Positions 26,794 through 35,162 of a stretch of DNA of 56,955 nucleotides are shown here, in pieces. The notes beneath the pieces are model-generated. The model searched no databases and was not told the DNA's origin. It worked only from the letters and a program-made list of their open reading frames with translations. A program made the position numbers and the translations under genes. Origin of the DNA: Meiothermus taiwanensis DSM 14542 (GTDB lineage: Bacteria; Deinococcota; Deinococci; Deinococcales; Thermaceae); assembly GCA_000482765.1 (NCBI GenBank), contig AXWR01000021.1:1-56955 (forward strand), written 5' to 3'. The first letter of the stretch is position 1; every line of letters starts with the position of its first letter.

Positions 26794-27554
26794 TTGCGGG
26801 GCTGCACGGTTGCGCTCAGCGAGGTGCCTGCCCCCCCCACGCTAAGGGTGCGCCCCTGCACCACCCGGCTGAATTGCAGGCTAACGCTCACCTGGCGGAT
26901 GGCCGGAGGCCCTGCGGCAACCTCTGTAATGCTGAAGAAAGAACGCCTGGGGGCGAGGTAGTCGGCCACCAAGGCCACGTTTGTACCACCCAGCGCGCCC
27001 GCAGCCCCACCCGTAGGGGCTGCGCTGCCTGAAACCACCGTGGAGGGTTCTAGAAAGCCCGTGTACTGCATCAAAACCCAGGCATCTGGATTGGCTGCAT
27101 CGGGCGGCAGGCGATCGAAGATGCCGCTCGAGTTGGCTACATAGGCCGCCCGGCTAAGTGGATAGTAGGCAAAAAAGCGATAACAGCCCTCGGTCTGGCC
27201 GGGGGTGGCGGGGCTACAGACAGACCCTACCCGCAACGGGGGCAAAACCACCGCCACAAACTGGTCGCCCACCGTCCAGACGTTGCTTCCCGAAGCGGGA
27301 TTGGTGGTTTGCCAGGCAGCCGGCCCGCTCAGGACGATGCTCTGACCGGCGGGGTACACAAACCAGGCCTCTTGCAGCCTCGAGACCAGTAGTTGGTGGG
27401 CAATCTGACCGTCCAGCAAAAGCTCATTGCGGCGATCAAAATCGCTGGTCGCGCGCAGGGTAGAGACAAAAAACCCCGTAAATGCTGCAACCAAAACACC
27501 CAGGATGGCTAAGGCCACCAGCAGCTCGACGAGGGTAACCCCGTATTTGCGCAT
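26772..27554 (-). CDS. Type IV prepilin-like protein, PilW-like
   Basis: 260 residues. Class III prepilin leader: MRKYG followed by VTLVELLVALAILGVLVAAF, with the glycine before the cleavage point and glutamate at mature position 5. The long C-terminal domain (about 40-260) has two cysteines (VGSVCSPATPGQTEGCYRFF) that could form a disulfide, plus strand-rich ends. Size and placement last in a minor-pilin cluster suggest a PilW-like minor pilin that helps start or prime a type IV pilus. It follows the PilV-like gene by nine bases. Its 3' end overlaps luxS on the other strand by 22 bases. Confidence 0.82.
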   Translation of the reverse strand: MRKYGVTLVELLVALAILGVLVAAFTGFFVSTLRATSDFDRRNELLLDGQIAHQLLVSRLQEAWFVYPAGQSIVLSGPAAWQTTNPASGSNVWTVGDQFVAVVLPPLRVGSVCSPATPGQTEGCYRFFAYYPLSRAAYVANSSGIFDRLPPDAANPDAWVLMQYTGFLEPSTVVSGSAAPTGGAAGALGGTNVALVADYLAPRRSFFSITEVAAGPPAIRQVSVSLQFSRVVQGRTLSVGGAGTSLSATVQPRNQGVLAP

Positions 27555-27563
27555 AAACCCCTC

Positions 27564-28001
27564 CTAGGGTCGGGACAGATCCAGGGTGAGACGGCTTTGT
27601 TCACGACCGTTGCGTACAACCGTAACCTGCACCCTCTTGAGCGGCTGGCTATAGCTACCACCCGGACAGCTACCCGCCGGGGGCACAACGTTAACAGGCT
27701 GGGGTGTATAGGCATCGGTGGCTGGATTAACGGCACCCACAGTAATGCTGGCCCCTTCTGGCAATGCGATTCTAATGCAGTTGGCATCGTAGGCCGCCCG
27801 GGCCGCTGGCCCACTAACCCACTGCACCCGCACGGTCTCCATAATCTCACGCGCTTGTGCGTTGGCGTCTATCCCCGCTTGCGCGCTGCGCGTGGCCCCA
27901 AAGATGGTCGTCACCGCTCCGGCCACCGCAGCCAACAAAGCGCCCAGCAGCACAATGGACACCAGCAGTTCAACCAGGGTTACCCCCGCTGAGACGCGCA
28001 T
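27564..28001 (-). CDS. Type IV prepilin-like protein, PilV-like
   Basis: 145 residues. The start at 28001 is chosen because the prepilin leader begins there: MRVSAG then VTLVELLVSIVLLGALLAAV, with Gly at -1 and Glu at +5. The globular part carries two cysteines (DANCIRIALP and PPAGSCPGGSY) and ends in a basic strand (RVQVTVVRNGREQSRLTLDL). It lies 64 bases after the FimT-like gene and nine before the PilW-like gene. A minor pilin role is inferred from size, motif and order. Confidence 0.8.
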   Translation of the reverse strand: MRVSAGVTLVELLVSIVLLGALLAAVAGAVTTIFGATRSAQAGIDANAQAREIMETVRVQWVSGPAARAAYDANCIRIALPEGASITVGAVNPATDAYTPQPVNVVPPAGSCPGGSYSQPLKRVQVTVVRNGREQSRLTLDLSRP

Positions 28002-28065
28002 ACTGCCTTTGTTTGAGCCGACATCCCACTGCCTTGCGCACCGGCGGCCCTCCTCAAACGCTGTG

Positions 28066-28566
28066 CTAATTGAACACCACCACCTTTCCAACCAAACCCA
28101 CCACACCCACCACGCTTCGGGGTGCAGTGGTTAGCGAAGTATCACAAGGCACATCCTGACTGACCAGCCTGAAGCAAAAGGCAGCACCCCCACCGTCCAA
28201 CACTCCAAACGGGGCGCGATAGGTCAGTGTTGTGGCCCCTCCCGCAGGCACCTGGGCCACCGTCCCGGCTGGCAACCGAACCGTGCGGCTGACCAGCGAT
28301 CCGTTGCGCACCTGACGGATGGTGAAGGCCGTACCCCCCCCTTCTAGCGCAACCACAACGTTGCTGTTGTAGCGCTGGGCCTCGCTACGGGCCTGTAACA
28401 GCGCTGTGGCCACCGAAGCCGCCGCTTCACGCACCAGCGCCCGTTGGCGCGCACCGTTGAGATTAACCGAAGCAATAGCCAGCAGAATACCCAGAATGGC
28501 CATCACCACCAGTATCTCGACCAATGTGAGGCCCGATTTTTTTAAGAGGGCGGGCTCGAGGCTCAT
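28066..28566 (-). CDS. Type IV prepilin-like protein, GspH/FimT-like
   Basis: 166 residues. Leader MSLEPALLKKSG, then LTLVEILVVMAILGILLAIA (Gly at -1, Glu at +5). The N-terminal helix continues into a FimT/GspH-like section (RQRALVREAAASVATALLQARSEAQRYN) typical of the family, followed by a beta-rich domain. Two cysteines (FCFRLVSQDVPCD) could pair. It starts ten bases after the large PilX/ComZ-like gene, so it belongs to the same operon. Confidence 0.84.
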   Translation of the reverse strand: MSLEPALLKKSGLTLVEILVVMAILGILLAIASVNLNGARQRALVREAAASVATALLQARSEAQRYNSNVVVALEGGGTAFTIRQVRNGSLVSRTVRLPAGTVAQVPAGGATTLTYRAPFGVLDGGGAAFCFRLVSQDVPCDTSLTTAPRSVVGVVGLVGKVVVFN

Positions 28567-28575
28567 AAATACCCC

Positions 28576-31326
28576 CTACTGACCAATCAAGCGCCAGAAA
28601 CCCTGGTTGCTCGCGTTGCTCCCACTCCCCTGCAAAAAGGTGTTGACCGTCGTACTAAGGGTGGCATTGCTTACTTCCGGGAAGCTGGGCGGACGGTAGG
28701 CTGGATCAAGCAACCGCCTATCGTAGGTGTGATTGGAACGATATCCCCGGAACACCCCGCTTACCACCCCACAGTTAATGGCCCCCAGGCGGTTCTGAAT
28801 CACACCCCCAAACACCTGAAAACTGCCACCATCCCGCAAACGGGTGGCATTAGCACAGGTATCAAAGGCGGAATCATGCCCACGTACCTCCCCATTCTGG
28901 GCCATGACCACACCGTCTACCAGCAAGTTGCGGTTGCTGTTGCTGGTGATGGATAGATAGCCTTGAGGATCAAGCCGCACATCCTGACCCGCATACAAAC
29001 CCAGGAGGTTGCGCGGCCACTGGCCAGGGTCAGCCGGCAGGGGATCGGGGATAGGGCTCTGGTAGCGCAGGTTCGACTGAATCAGGATATTGTTTCTTGC
29101 AGCGATAGATAGTTGCTGGTAACCGGCCACAGCCCGGCTGTTGTTGGCCTCGCTGGCGCTGTTCACATCGCCCACACTGCGTACAGCCAGATCACCGCTG
29201 CTGTAAATCACACCATTGAAGCGCCCCCCGGGGGGTGGCCCCTGGATGGGAGGAATGGCCGACCTGGGCACCGCACTGTTGCTCAAGATAAGGCCGCCGC
29301 TGGGAAGGGTCTGAACACCTGCGCTGTTATCGGCTATCTTGCTAACCTGGCCCTGCTCATCCACCTCGTAGACCACAGTAATGGTCTGGCGTAGGGTGGG
29401 CCTGGGGTTCTGGATGATATTAGGGTCGTTCGGGTTGTTGGTCCAGTAGGTGCGGTAGCGCGGCGTTCCACCACGGGAGCAGTCGATGGTGATGGTGAAG
29501 CTCTGGGCGTGGGCCATGGAGCCCAAGTTGAAAAGGTAGTCGGCCAGTTTTTGCAGCTCAGGCAGCCATACCCCGCCGCCGCCACCGCCGCCGCCACCGC
29601 CGCCGCCACCACCACCGCCACCGCCGCCGCCACCACCACCGCCACCGCCGCCACCAGGTGGAGGAGGCGTATAGCATTCCTGCTGCACCGCCAGGGCGTA
29701 TCCAGTGACGTAGGTAGCCGTCACACTGATGCGCTGACGGCCATTTTCTACGTACACGCGAACGGTTGGCGTTCCCACATAGCGACCGGTGTTGTTTTGC
29801 AGTACGCTGGCGCTCGGCTGGGGAACCGTCGCCAGGTTGATCACCACCGTACCACCTGAAACATTCCTCCAGCCGCTAGAAGCCTGGTTGCTGCTCGAGG
29901 CCGTGAACAGGCTGCTGTCGATGAAGAATCCAGCGGTATCGGTAGGGTTGCTTACCACAATCCGTCCGTTGGCATCGCGAAGCAGGTTGCCATTAGCGTC
30001 TCTGGTAGTGGTAGGGGTACCGCCAGCCGCGTTCCGTTCGAAGCGGGTTATGGCATCGCTACCCGGCATGGGTATCGGGTTGCGCTGCCAGTTCACGTCA
30101 TACAACCAGGTGCTGGCCGGTGCATCGTCAGCACAAACCACCTGGCCCCCATTTTCATCCCGACACAAAAAGCTTCCCGCCGGGTTACGCAAGCGGGCAA
30201 AGCTAGGATTAATCCCCGCAAGCCCGGTGGCCGAGTCGTTTTCCGGAACAGTTGCAAAAGTACTGGTGGTGTTACCATCCCCCAGGTAGTAACCCCTACC
30301 AGCTAGCCGCTGGGCTTCGGTGCAGGTTTCAGCGCCCTCCTCACACCCCGCGCTACCAAATTGACCCCCAAAGCTGAAATTGGCCGGCGGTGTGCGCTGT
30401 TCAAAAGCCCAGCGGCCATTGGTAAAAGCAGGGCCATTTACGGTAAAGCCGTCGCGCAACACCACCCGCCTGCCGTTGGAGCGTACGGTGTTGTTTACAA
30501 AAAACGCGAAGTAGGAGAAGCTGATGTTTTGGATGGTTACATTGGTAACGCCCAAACTGCTAGCCGTGGACACCCCTCGAGCCACCCGGCGTTCGGCCAG
30601 CACAGTATTTCCCCGCACGACACGGCCCGTAGCGATAATGGCATTGTTCGGATCGCCAAACACCAGCACCGGCGCGCCATTTTGGATGACAATGCGACGC
30701 GGCGTAAAATCGACCTGCACCACGTAACGGTCTTCTAAACCATCCGACGAACCCAGCACCCCCTCCGAACCCCCCAAGCCTAAGGCCAAGCGCCCCCAGT
30801 ACTCCGCTGGGTTGCTCACCTGGCCGTTGTACACGGTGTTATCGAACAACAAGGGATTGATGAGAATGGCCAGGCGTTCGTTTCCCACCTCGGCTGGAGA
30901 ACGGGTCGGGTCTATGGGTAAAGCCTCACACAAAGTACCGGCTTGCATGGTACTCAAAGCGCTCTCGAAGGTGCTCAAGGAAGGCCCGGCTGCGCTGTTG
31001 CCGTAGCAGAAGCGGTACAGCGCCTGCACATAGGCCGAGCGCACGATTGACGCGTTGGATCCAGACAAATCCACCCTGATCCCCTTAAGGTAGTTGAGGG
31101 CCGTTTGATAGCTCTGCAGCCCTCTGAGCAAACCAGACTCCGCAGCAAACTGTGCACGGTTGGCCAGCCCCTGGTTGGTTGCCACCTGGCGGTTGCTCAC
31201 GGTCAGGCTGGTGGTAATGGAAAGCAGCGAAATAACCATAATCAGGGCCACCAAGACCGTGATAACAAGCGCATTTCCATCGGGTCTCAACCCCATTGGT
31301 ATTGGTTTAATACAACCTCTTTTCAT
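28576..31326 (-). CDS. Very large PilX/ComZ-like minor pilin with polyglycine tract
   Basis: 916 residues. The N-terminus looks like PilX: a short basic leader, then ALVITVLVALIMVISLLSITT, followed by SNRQVATNQGLANRAQFAAE, the usual PilX entry helix. Unlike ordinary minor pilins it has a very large beta-rich body, as in the ComZ minor pilin of Thermus, which binds DNA at the pilus tip. Near residues 557-584 there are 28 consecutive glycines after four prolines, probably a flexible hinge. Start chosen at MKRGC (31326). It is the first gene of a four-gene prepilin cluster. ComZ-type DNA uptake is inferred, not shown. Confidence 0.75.
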   Translation of the reverse strand: MKRGCIKPIPMGLRPDGNALVITVLVALIMVISLLSITTSLTVSNRQVATNQGLANRAQFAAESGLLRGLQSYQTALNYLKGIRVDLSGSNASIVRSAYVQALYRFCYGNSAAGPSLSTFESALSTMQAGTLCEALPIDPTRSPAEVGNERLAILINPLLFDNTVYNGQVSNPAEYWGRLALGLGGSEGVLGSSDGLEDRYVVQVDFTPRRIVIQNGAPVLVFGDPNNAIIATGRVVRGNTVLAERRVARGVSTASSLGVTNVTIQNISFSYFAFFVNNTVRSNGRRVVLRDGFTVNGPAFTNGRWAFEQRTPPANFSFGGQFGSAGCEEGAETCTEAQRLAGRGYYLGDGNTTSTFATVPENDSATGLAGINPSFARLRNPAGSFLCRDENGGQVVCADDAPASTWLYDVNWQRNPIPMPGSDAITRFERNAAGGTPTTTRDANGNLLRDANGRIVVSNPTDTAGFFIDSSLFTASSSNQASSGWRNVSGGTVVINLATVPQPSASVLQNNTGRYVGTPTVRVYVENGRQRISVTATYVTGYALAVQQECYTPPPPGGGGGGGGGGGGGGGGGGGGGGGGGGGGVWLPELQKLADYLFNLGSMAHAQSFTITIDCSRGGTPRYRTYWTNNPNDPNIIQNPRPTLRQTITVVYEVDEQGQVSKIADNSAGVQTLPSGGLILSNSAVPRSAIPPIQGPPPGGRFNGVIYSSGDLAVRSVGDVNSASEANNSRAVAGYQQLSIAARNNILIQSNLRYQSPIPDPLPADPGQWPRNLLGLYAGQDVRLDPQGYLSITSNSNRNLLVDGVVMAQNGEVRGHDSAFDTCANATRLRDGGSFQVFGGVIQNRLGAINCGVVSGVFRGYRSNHTYDRRLLDPAYRPPSFPEVSNATLSTTVNTFLQGSGSNASNQGFWRLIGQ
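29572..29655 (-). repeat. Triplet microsatellite coding for 28 glycines
   Basis: 28 consecutive GGN codons on the minus strand (27 of them GGC or GGT, one GGG) inside the large prepilin gene. Triplet slippage here would change linker length without shifting the frame. Confidence 0.95.
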
Positions 31327-31518
31327 AGCCCCCCCAGTTATGCGTCTTAGGTACAGATTGGCATAAATCACCCTGATTAATCATCCCCCCGGATAGGGGC
31401 CTCGCGTTATCTGAATAACCGCGCTGATTGCAATTTTGGTGCAAAAATCACAAAAGCTTTTACACCCAGGCCAACAAAGTGCTGACTGTCGTCGGCGGGT
31501 GCTGGTCTAGTACCGGAA

Positions 31519-31672
31519 GCAAAAAGATAGTCAGCCAAGGCAAAGACCTCCGGTGGCTATCTTTTTGCATCCCGGAGTACACCCCTCGCTGCGCTCGGCA
31601 AAGAAAGCACATCCCTTCGGTCGGGCTGGTTTGCCGCCTTCCAGCGCCGAAGCAGCCGAATCTGGTATAACC
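31519..31672 (+). repeat. Dispersed two-hairpin repeat, full copy 1
   Basis: Hairpin 1: GCAAAAAGATAG (31519-31530) with CTATCTTTTTGC (31557-31568), a perfect 12-base stem around a loop containing CAAGGCAAAGACCTCC. Then the common core GAGTACACCCCTCGCTGCGC and TCGGCAAAGAAAGC. Hairpin 2: CGGGCTG with CAGCCGAA (about 31622-31661). The end is CCGAATCTGGTA. The same parts occur at 53121-53308 and 56529-56620 (reverse orientation), and hairpin 2 alone at 46750-46799. Confidence 0.8.
31666..31671 (+). promoter_or_regulatory. -10 box of mtnN, leaderless type
   Basis: TATAAC with an upstream TGG (extended -10 like), exactly six bases before the ATG at 31678. It lies at the edge of the dispersed repeat. 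Confidence 0.45.
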
Positions 31673-31677
31673 CTGGT

Positions 31678-32361
31678 ATGTCCATGGTTGCTCTGTTCGC
31701 CGCCGAAGGCCTCGAGGCCCAGGCTTTGCGCCGCTTGCTAAGCCTAAAAGAGGCCTTGGATGGCCCTTGGATCATTCACCAAGGGACTCTGGGGCGCTAC
31801 CCTGTGGTGCTGGTCGAAACCGGGGTGGGCAAGGTGGCTGCCTCGGCCGCAGTGGCCTATACCAAGGTTCGATTTAACCCTGCACAGGCTTTCTGGGTGG
31901 GGGTGGCGGGGGCTTTGAACCCCGAGCTCAAAACGATGGATCTTATACTGGCCCAGGACGCCGTACAGTACGACGTGGATATCACGGCTTTCGGGCGTGC
32001 CCCAGGTGAGTTGGCCACCGGCGAACGCTTCATCCCCGCCGACGCCGGCCTCACCTCCAAAGTCTTGCGCACGGCCCAGTCCCTGGGCCTGCCCATCCGC
32101 CTAGGGCGCATTGCCAGTGCCGACCGCTTTCTAGCCCACCGCAGCGAGGCTGAGGAGGTGCGACGAATATTCGCTGCCGACGCGGTCGAGATGGAGGGAG
32201 CTGCCGCTTTGTGGACGGCCAGACGCCTGGGTCTGCCCATGGCCCTGCTGCGGGCCATTACCGACCAGGCAGGCAGCGAGGCGCCCATCGCTTTTGAAAC
32301 CTTTTTAGAAAGCGCCTCCGAACGTCTGGCGCAGTTAATCGGCCAGGTTTTGAGCAGTTAG
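31678..32361 (+). CDS. mtnN: 5'-methylthioadenosine/S-adenosylhomocysteine nucleosidase
   Basis: 227 residues of the PNP/UDP phosphorylase superfamily. Removes adenine from methylthioadenosine and S-adenosylhomocysteine, the latter giving the substrate of LuxS. Family motifs: LVETGVGKVAASAAVAY, FWVGVAGALNPELKTMDLI, the specificity region DAVEMEGAAALWTARRLG, and the catalytic aspartate in LRAITDQAGSEAP. It is transcribed alone from a leaderless-type promoter. The only other gene of this pathway in the window is luxS, about 5 kb away. Confidence 0.9.
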   Translation: MSMVALFAAEGLEAQALRRLLSLKEALDGPWIIHQGTLGRYPVVLVETGVGKVAASAAVAYTKVRFNPAQAFWVGVAGALNPELKTMDLILAQDAVQYDVDITAFGRAPGELATGERFIPADAGLTSKVLRTAQSLGLPIRLGRIASADRFLAHRSEAEEVRRIFAADAVEMEGAAALWTARRLGLPMALLRAITDQAGSEAPIAFETFLESASERLAQLIGQVLSS

Positions 32362-32425
32362 ACATGCGTAAAGGGCCCCTTTTGATTAAGGGGGGTTGCC
32401 AGGGTTTGTGGGGGGCGGCTCAAGG

Positions 32426-32431
32426 TATACT
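32426..32431 (+). promoter_or_regulatory. -10 box of prs
   Basis: TATACT; the -35 is not clear. A CCCCTT/AAGGGG inverted repeat (about 32376-32393) separates it from mtnN and could be a weak terminator. Confidence 0.45.
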
Positions 32432-32492
32432 GAAAGCACCAGACTATTAGGAAAACGGGGTTGGCTGTGCAGGTACTCGAGGAGGAGACAGC

Positions 32493-33488
32493 ATGGGGGG
32501 CGCATCCGTAACGGAGTGGCTGGGTTCAGAGCAAGCAGAAGAAAGACAACACGCCAGCGGAGGACGGGTCAAGCTGTTTTGCGGCAACGCCAACCGCCCC
32601 CTGGCCGAGGCAGTGGCCCGGGCCCTGGGCATTCCCCTTGGCAAAGCCACTGTGGAACGCTTTCCCGATGGCGAGGTACGGGTGCGGCTTTTGGAGAGCA
32701 TCCGCGGCGACGATGTGTATCTGCTGCAGTCCACTGCCCCCCCGGTCAACGACCACCTAATGGAACTCCTGGTGCTGGCCGACGCAGCCCGGCGCAGCAG
32801 CGCAGGGCGTATCAACGCGGTGATTCCCTATTTTGGCTATGCCCGCCAGGACAAGCAAACCCAGGGCCGCGAGCCCATCACCGCGCGCCTGGTAGCAGGC
32901 CTTTTAGAGCACGTGGGCATCCACCGGGTGATTACTGTAGACCTGCACGCCCCGCAGATTCAGGGATTCTTTTATCAGCCGGTGGACGAGCTTTCGGCGG
33001 TGCGGCTCTTCGCCGAGTACCTGGAGCAGCAAAACCTCATCGAAAACGCCGTGGTGGTCTCACCCGACTCGGGGCGGGCTGAACAGGCCCGGCGGCTCTC
33101 CGAGCGTCTGAACCTACCGCTGGCCATCCTAGCCAAACGCCGCACCGGCCCCCAGGAGACCCAGGTGAGCTATGTGATCGGGGACGTAGCCGGCAAGCGC
33201 CCCCTGATTATTGACGACATCATCTCCACCGGCGGCACCATCCGGCGCGGGGTGGAGGCCCTGCTAGCGGCGGGGGCCGCCCCGGAGGTGATTGTGATGG
33301 CCTCCCACGCCGTGCTGGTGGGCAACGCCCGCGAGAACCTGGCCCACCCCGCCATCCGCGAGGTAGTTTTTACCGATACCATCGCACTTAATCCAGCCCT
33401 GGGCTATACCATTCTACCCACCGCACCCCTGCTGGCCCAGGCCATCCGGCGGGTGCATACCAACCAGTCGGTGAGCGTGCTCATCTAG
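32493..33488 (+). CDS. prs: Ribose-phosphate pyrophosphokinase
   Basis: 331 residues. Makes PRPP from ribose 5-phosphate and ATP, feeding purine, pyrimidine, histidine and tryptophan synthesis. Motifs: KLFCGNANRPLAEAVA, RFPDGEVRVRL, YFGYARQDKQTQGREPIT, the PRPP loop DDIISTGGTI, and VVVSPDSGRAEQARRLSERL. The start (ATG 32493) has a GGAGGAG site, but gives about 26 residues (rich in Glu, Gln and Ser) before the point where the family normally begins; no other good start codon exists in between. The stop overlaps the convergent protease stop within a CTAG. Confidence 0.95.
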   Translation: MGGASVTEWLGSEQAEERQHASGGRVKLFCGNANRPLAEAVARALGIPLGKATVERFPDGEVRVRLLESIRGDDVYLLQSTAPPVNDHLMELLVLADAARRSSAGRINAVIPYFGYARQDKQTQGREPITARLVAGLLEHVGIHRVITVDLHAPQIQGFFYQPVDELSAVRLFAEYLEQQNLIENAVVVSPDSGRAEQARRLSERLNLPLAILAKRRTGPQETQVSYVIGDVAGKRPLIIDDIISTGGTIRRGVEALLAAGAAPEVIVMASHAVLVGNARENLAHPAIREVVFTDTIALNPALGYTILPTAPLLAQAIRRVHTNQSVSVLI

Positions 33489-35092
33489 GGGCCTCGAGTC
33501 ATATCCAGCAGGCCCTGGCCCCGGGCCTCCTCGGGTTCGCTGAGGGCGGCCGGGTCGGTTAGATTGGCCAAGAAAGCCGCTTCAAGGGCTTCCGGGGTAA
33601 GGGGCACCCAGGCGCTGGCCTGTTGAATAATGGCCACGGCCCCGCTCACGATGGGGGCGGCAAACGAGGTGCCGGTATACCCCAGCTCGCTCCCCGCCGG
33701 GCTCAGGCTCAAGACCCGCTCGCCGGGGGCCACCAGGTCTACAAAGTCGCCCTGGCCGCTAAAGGCGCTCACCCGAAAGGTGCCGGAGTAATCCCCCACC
33801 GCCCCCACACTGAAAAGCCCCTTGAGCACGGTCATGGAGCGCTCGGGCTCGCGCCGCACGGAAAGCCCCCGGTTCCCACCAAAGGAGGCCGGGAAGTGGT
33901 GCAGCACCCCCCGCTTGCTGCTGCGGAGGGCCCACTGGTTGCCGGCCGCCGCCACCACCGGAATCCCATTCGCTTTACGCCTCATCAGGGCATCCTTGAG
34001 GATGATGTAGACGATCTCGCTGGGGGTGTCGCTGCCCAGGCTCAGGCTGAGCACCAGCCGCTCCTGGGGGTGCTGCTCGGCGTAGGCCACCGCGTGGCAG
34101 ATGCCGCGGATGACCGCCTCGAGCCGGCACTTCCCATCTTTGTCGCAGCTCTTGATGGGCAGGATGCCGGCCCCTGGGGCGATGCCGTAGGTGGCGTGCG
34201 CGGCCAGTACCGCCGCTGCGGTGCCGTGCCCCACCACCACCCCGCCCTGGGTGTACTCGTCCTGCAGGGGGTTGGGAGGTGTGCCTACAAAGTCGGCCCC
34301 GCCGCTTTTCAGGGTGAGGCCGCTCAGGTTTTTGACCCCGGTATCTACAACGGCGATGGTAATGCCGGCCCCGGTGAAGTTGCTGCCCGGCCTGAGCTTG
34401 ACCGCGCTGCGGGCGTTGATGGGCCGGGTACTGGGGTCGGGGCCGGGATCGACGTCGTAGCCGGTGATGGGGTCGATGCCCAGGACACCGTCCAGGTCTA
34501 CCACCAGCCCGCCGGCCGCCCGCTCGAGGTGCTCGAGCAAAGCCCCCGCCGCGAGGGGCGCGGGCCCGGCCGGGTCGCGGGCCACCCGGGCCAGCCGGCC
34601 CGCGCAGGGCCCACTGGCCCCGCCCAGCGAAACCGAGTTTACCCCCGGTGCGATGGGCACCAGCCGCAGGCCAGCCCCGGCCAGCGTCTGGGCAAAATGG
34701 ACATCGGAGACCCCGGGCCGAATCAGGGCCAGGGCTTCCGGCTCGGGCTGCTCAAAGACCGTCTGGCCCAGCACGGTGAGGCTGCCGCTGGCCTGGTTCT
34801 CCCCCTCGCGGAGCTCCAGGGCCTGCGGCCCGCCCCAGAAGTTGTCGGGTACCTTGAAGACCACCCCACTACCCCCGGCAGGGTCGGGCTCGAGGCGCAG
34901 TATCTCGAGCGGCACCCCGGCCAGCCTAGCGCTCAGGCTCGAGCCGGCCCGCCAGGGCAGGCTCACCCGCACCTCCTCGTTCCAGGTCGCCCTGCGGGGG
35001 AAGGGGTAGACAGTACCAGAAACCGGTGGCCCATCCGTCGGGCCACAACCCAGCAAGCCCATCAGCAACAAAACCAGCGTCCTCTTCTGCAC
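33485..35092 (-). CDS. Subtilisin-like (S8) serine protease, lipoprotein
   Basis: 535 residues. The start GTG at 35092 is set by GGAGGTGG just upstream. Lipoprotein signal QKRTLVLLLMGLLGC, so the protein is probably anchored outside the cytoplasmic membrane by its N-terminal cysteine. An N-terminal beta domain (about 22-225) may be a propeptide or adhesion part. The peptidase domain follows with the complete catalytic triad: Asp250 in AVVDTG, His289 in VVGHGTAAAV and Ser476 in TGTSFAAPIVSGA, with the oxyanion Asn in VVAAAGNQW. Cysteines in IKSCDKDGKC may bind calcium or form a disulfide. Targets unknown. Confidence 0.93.
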   Translation of the reverse strand: MQKRTLVLLLMGLLGCGPTDGPPVSGTVYPFPRRATWNEEVRVSLPWRAGSSLSARLAGVPLEILRLEPDPAGGSGVVFKVPDNFWGGPQALELREGENQASGSLTVLGQTVFEQPEPEALALIRPGVSDVHFAQTLAGAGLRLVPIAPGVNSVSLGGASGPCAGRLARVARDPAGPAPLAAGALLEHLERAAGGLVVDLDGVLGIDPITGYDVDPGPDPSTRPINARSAVKLRPGSNFTGAGITIAVVDTGVKNLSGLTLKSGGADFVGTPPNPLQDEYTQGGVVVGHGTAAAVLAAHATYGIAPGAGILPIKSCDKDGKCRLEAVIRGICHAVAYAEQHPQERLVLSLSLGSDTPSEIVYIILKDALMRRKANGIPVVAAAGNQWALRSSKRGVLHHFPASFGGNRGLSVRREPERSMTVLKGLFSVGAVGDYSGTFRVSAFSGQGDFVDLVAPGERVLSLSPAGSELGYTGTSFAAPIVSGAVAIIQQASAWVPLTPEALEAAFLANLTDPAALSEPEEARGQGLLDMTRGP

Positions 35093-35162
35093 AGCCCACC
35101 TCCAGCCAGAGCATCTCCTCGAGCAAGTAAGCGCTCCTGGGCATGCCGGTAGCATGCCCCAG

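Larger units (their letters stand above)
31327..31677. other. Intergenic region between the prepilin cluster and mtnN
   Basis: 351 bases without a gene. It contains a perfect palindrome TGATTAATCA (31374-31383) and an imperfect one around 31404-31422 (CGCGTTAT/ATAACCGCG), both upstream of the minus-strand prepilin cluster and possibly operators. The right half is a full copy of the dispersed covarying repeat (31519-31672), whose right end supplies the -10 region of mtnN. Confidence 0.55.

Noticed and set aside
29572..29655. CRISPR array or assembly error at the triplet tract
   Set aside because: It is a simple GGC/GGT codon array in frame with a long real gene; there are no spacers.
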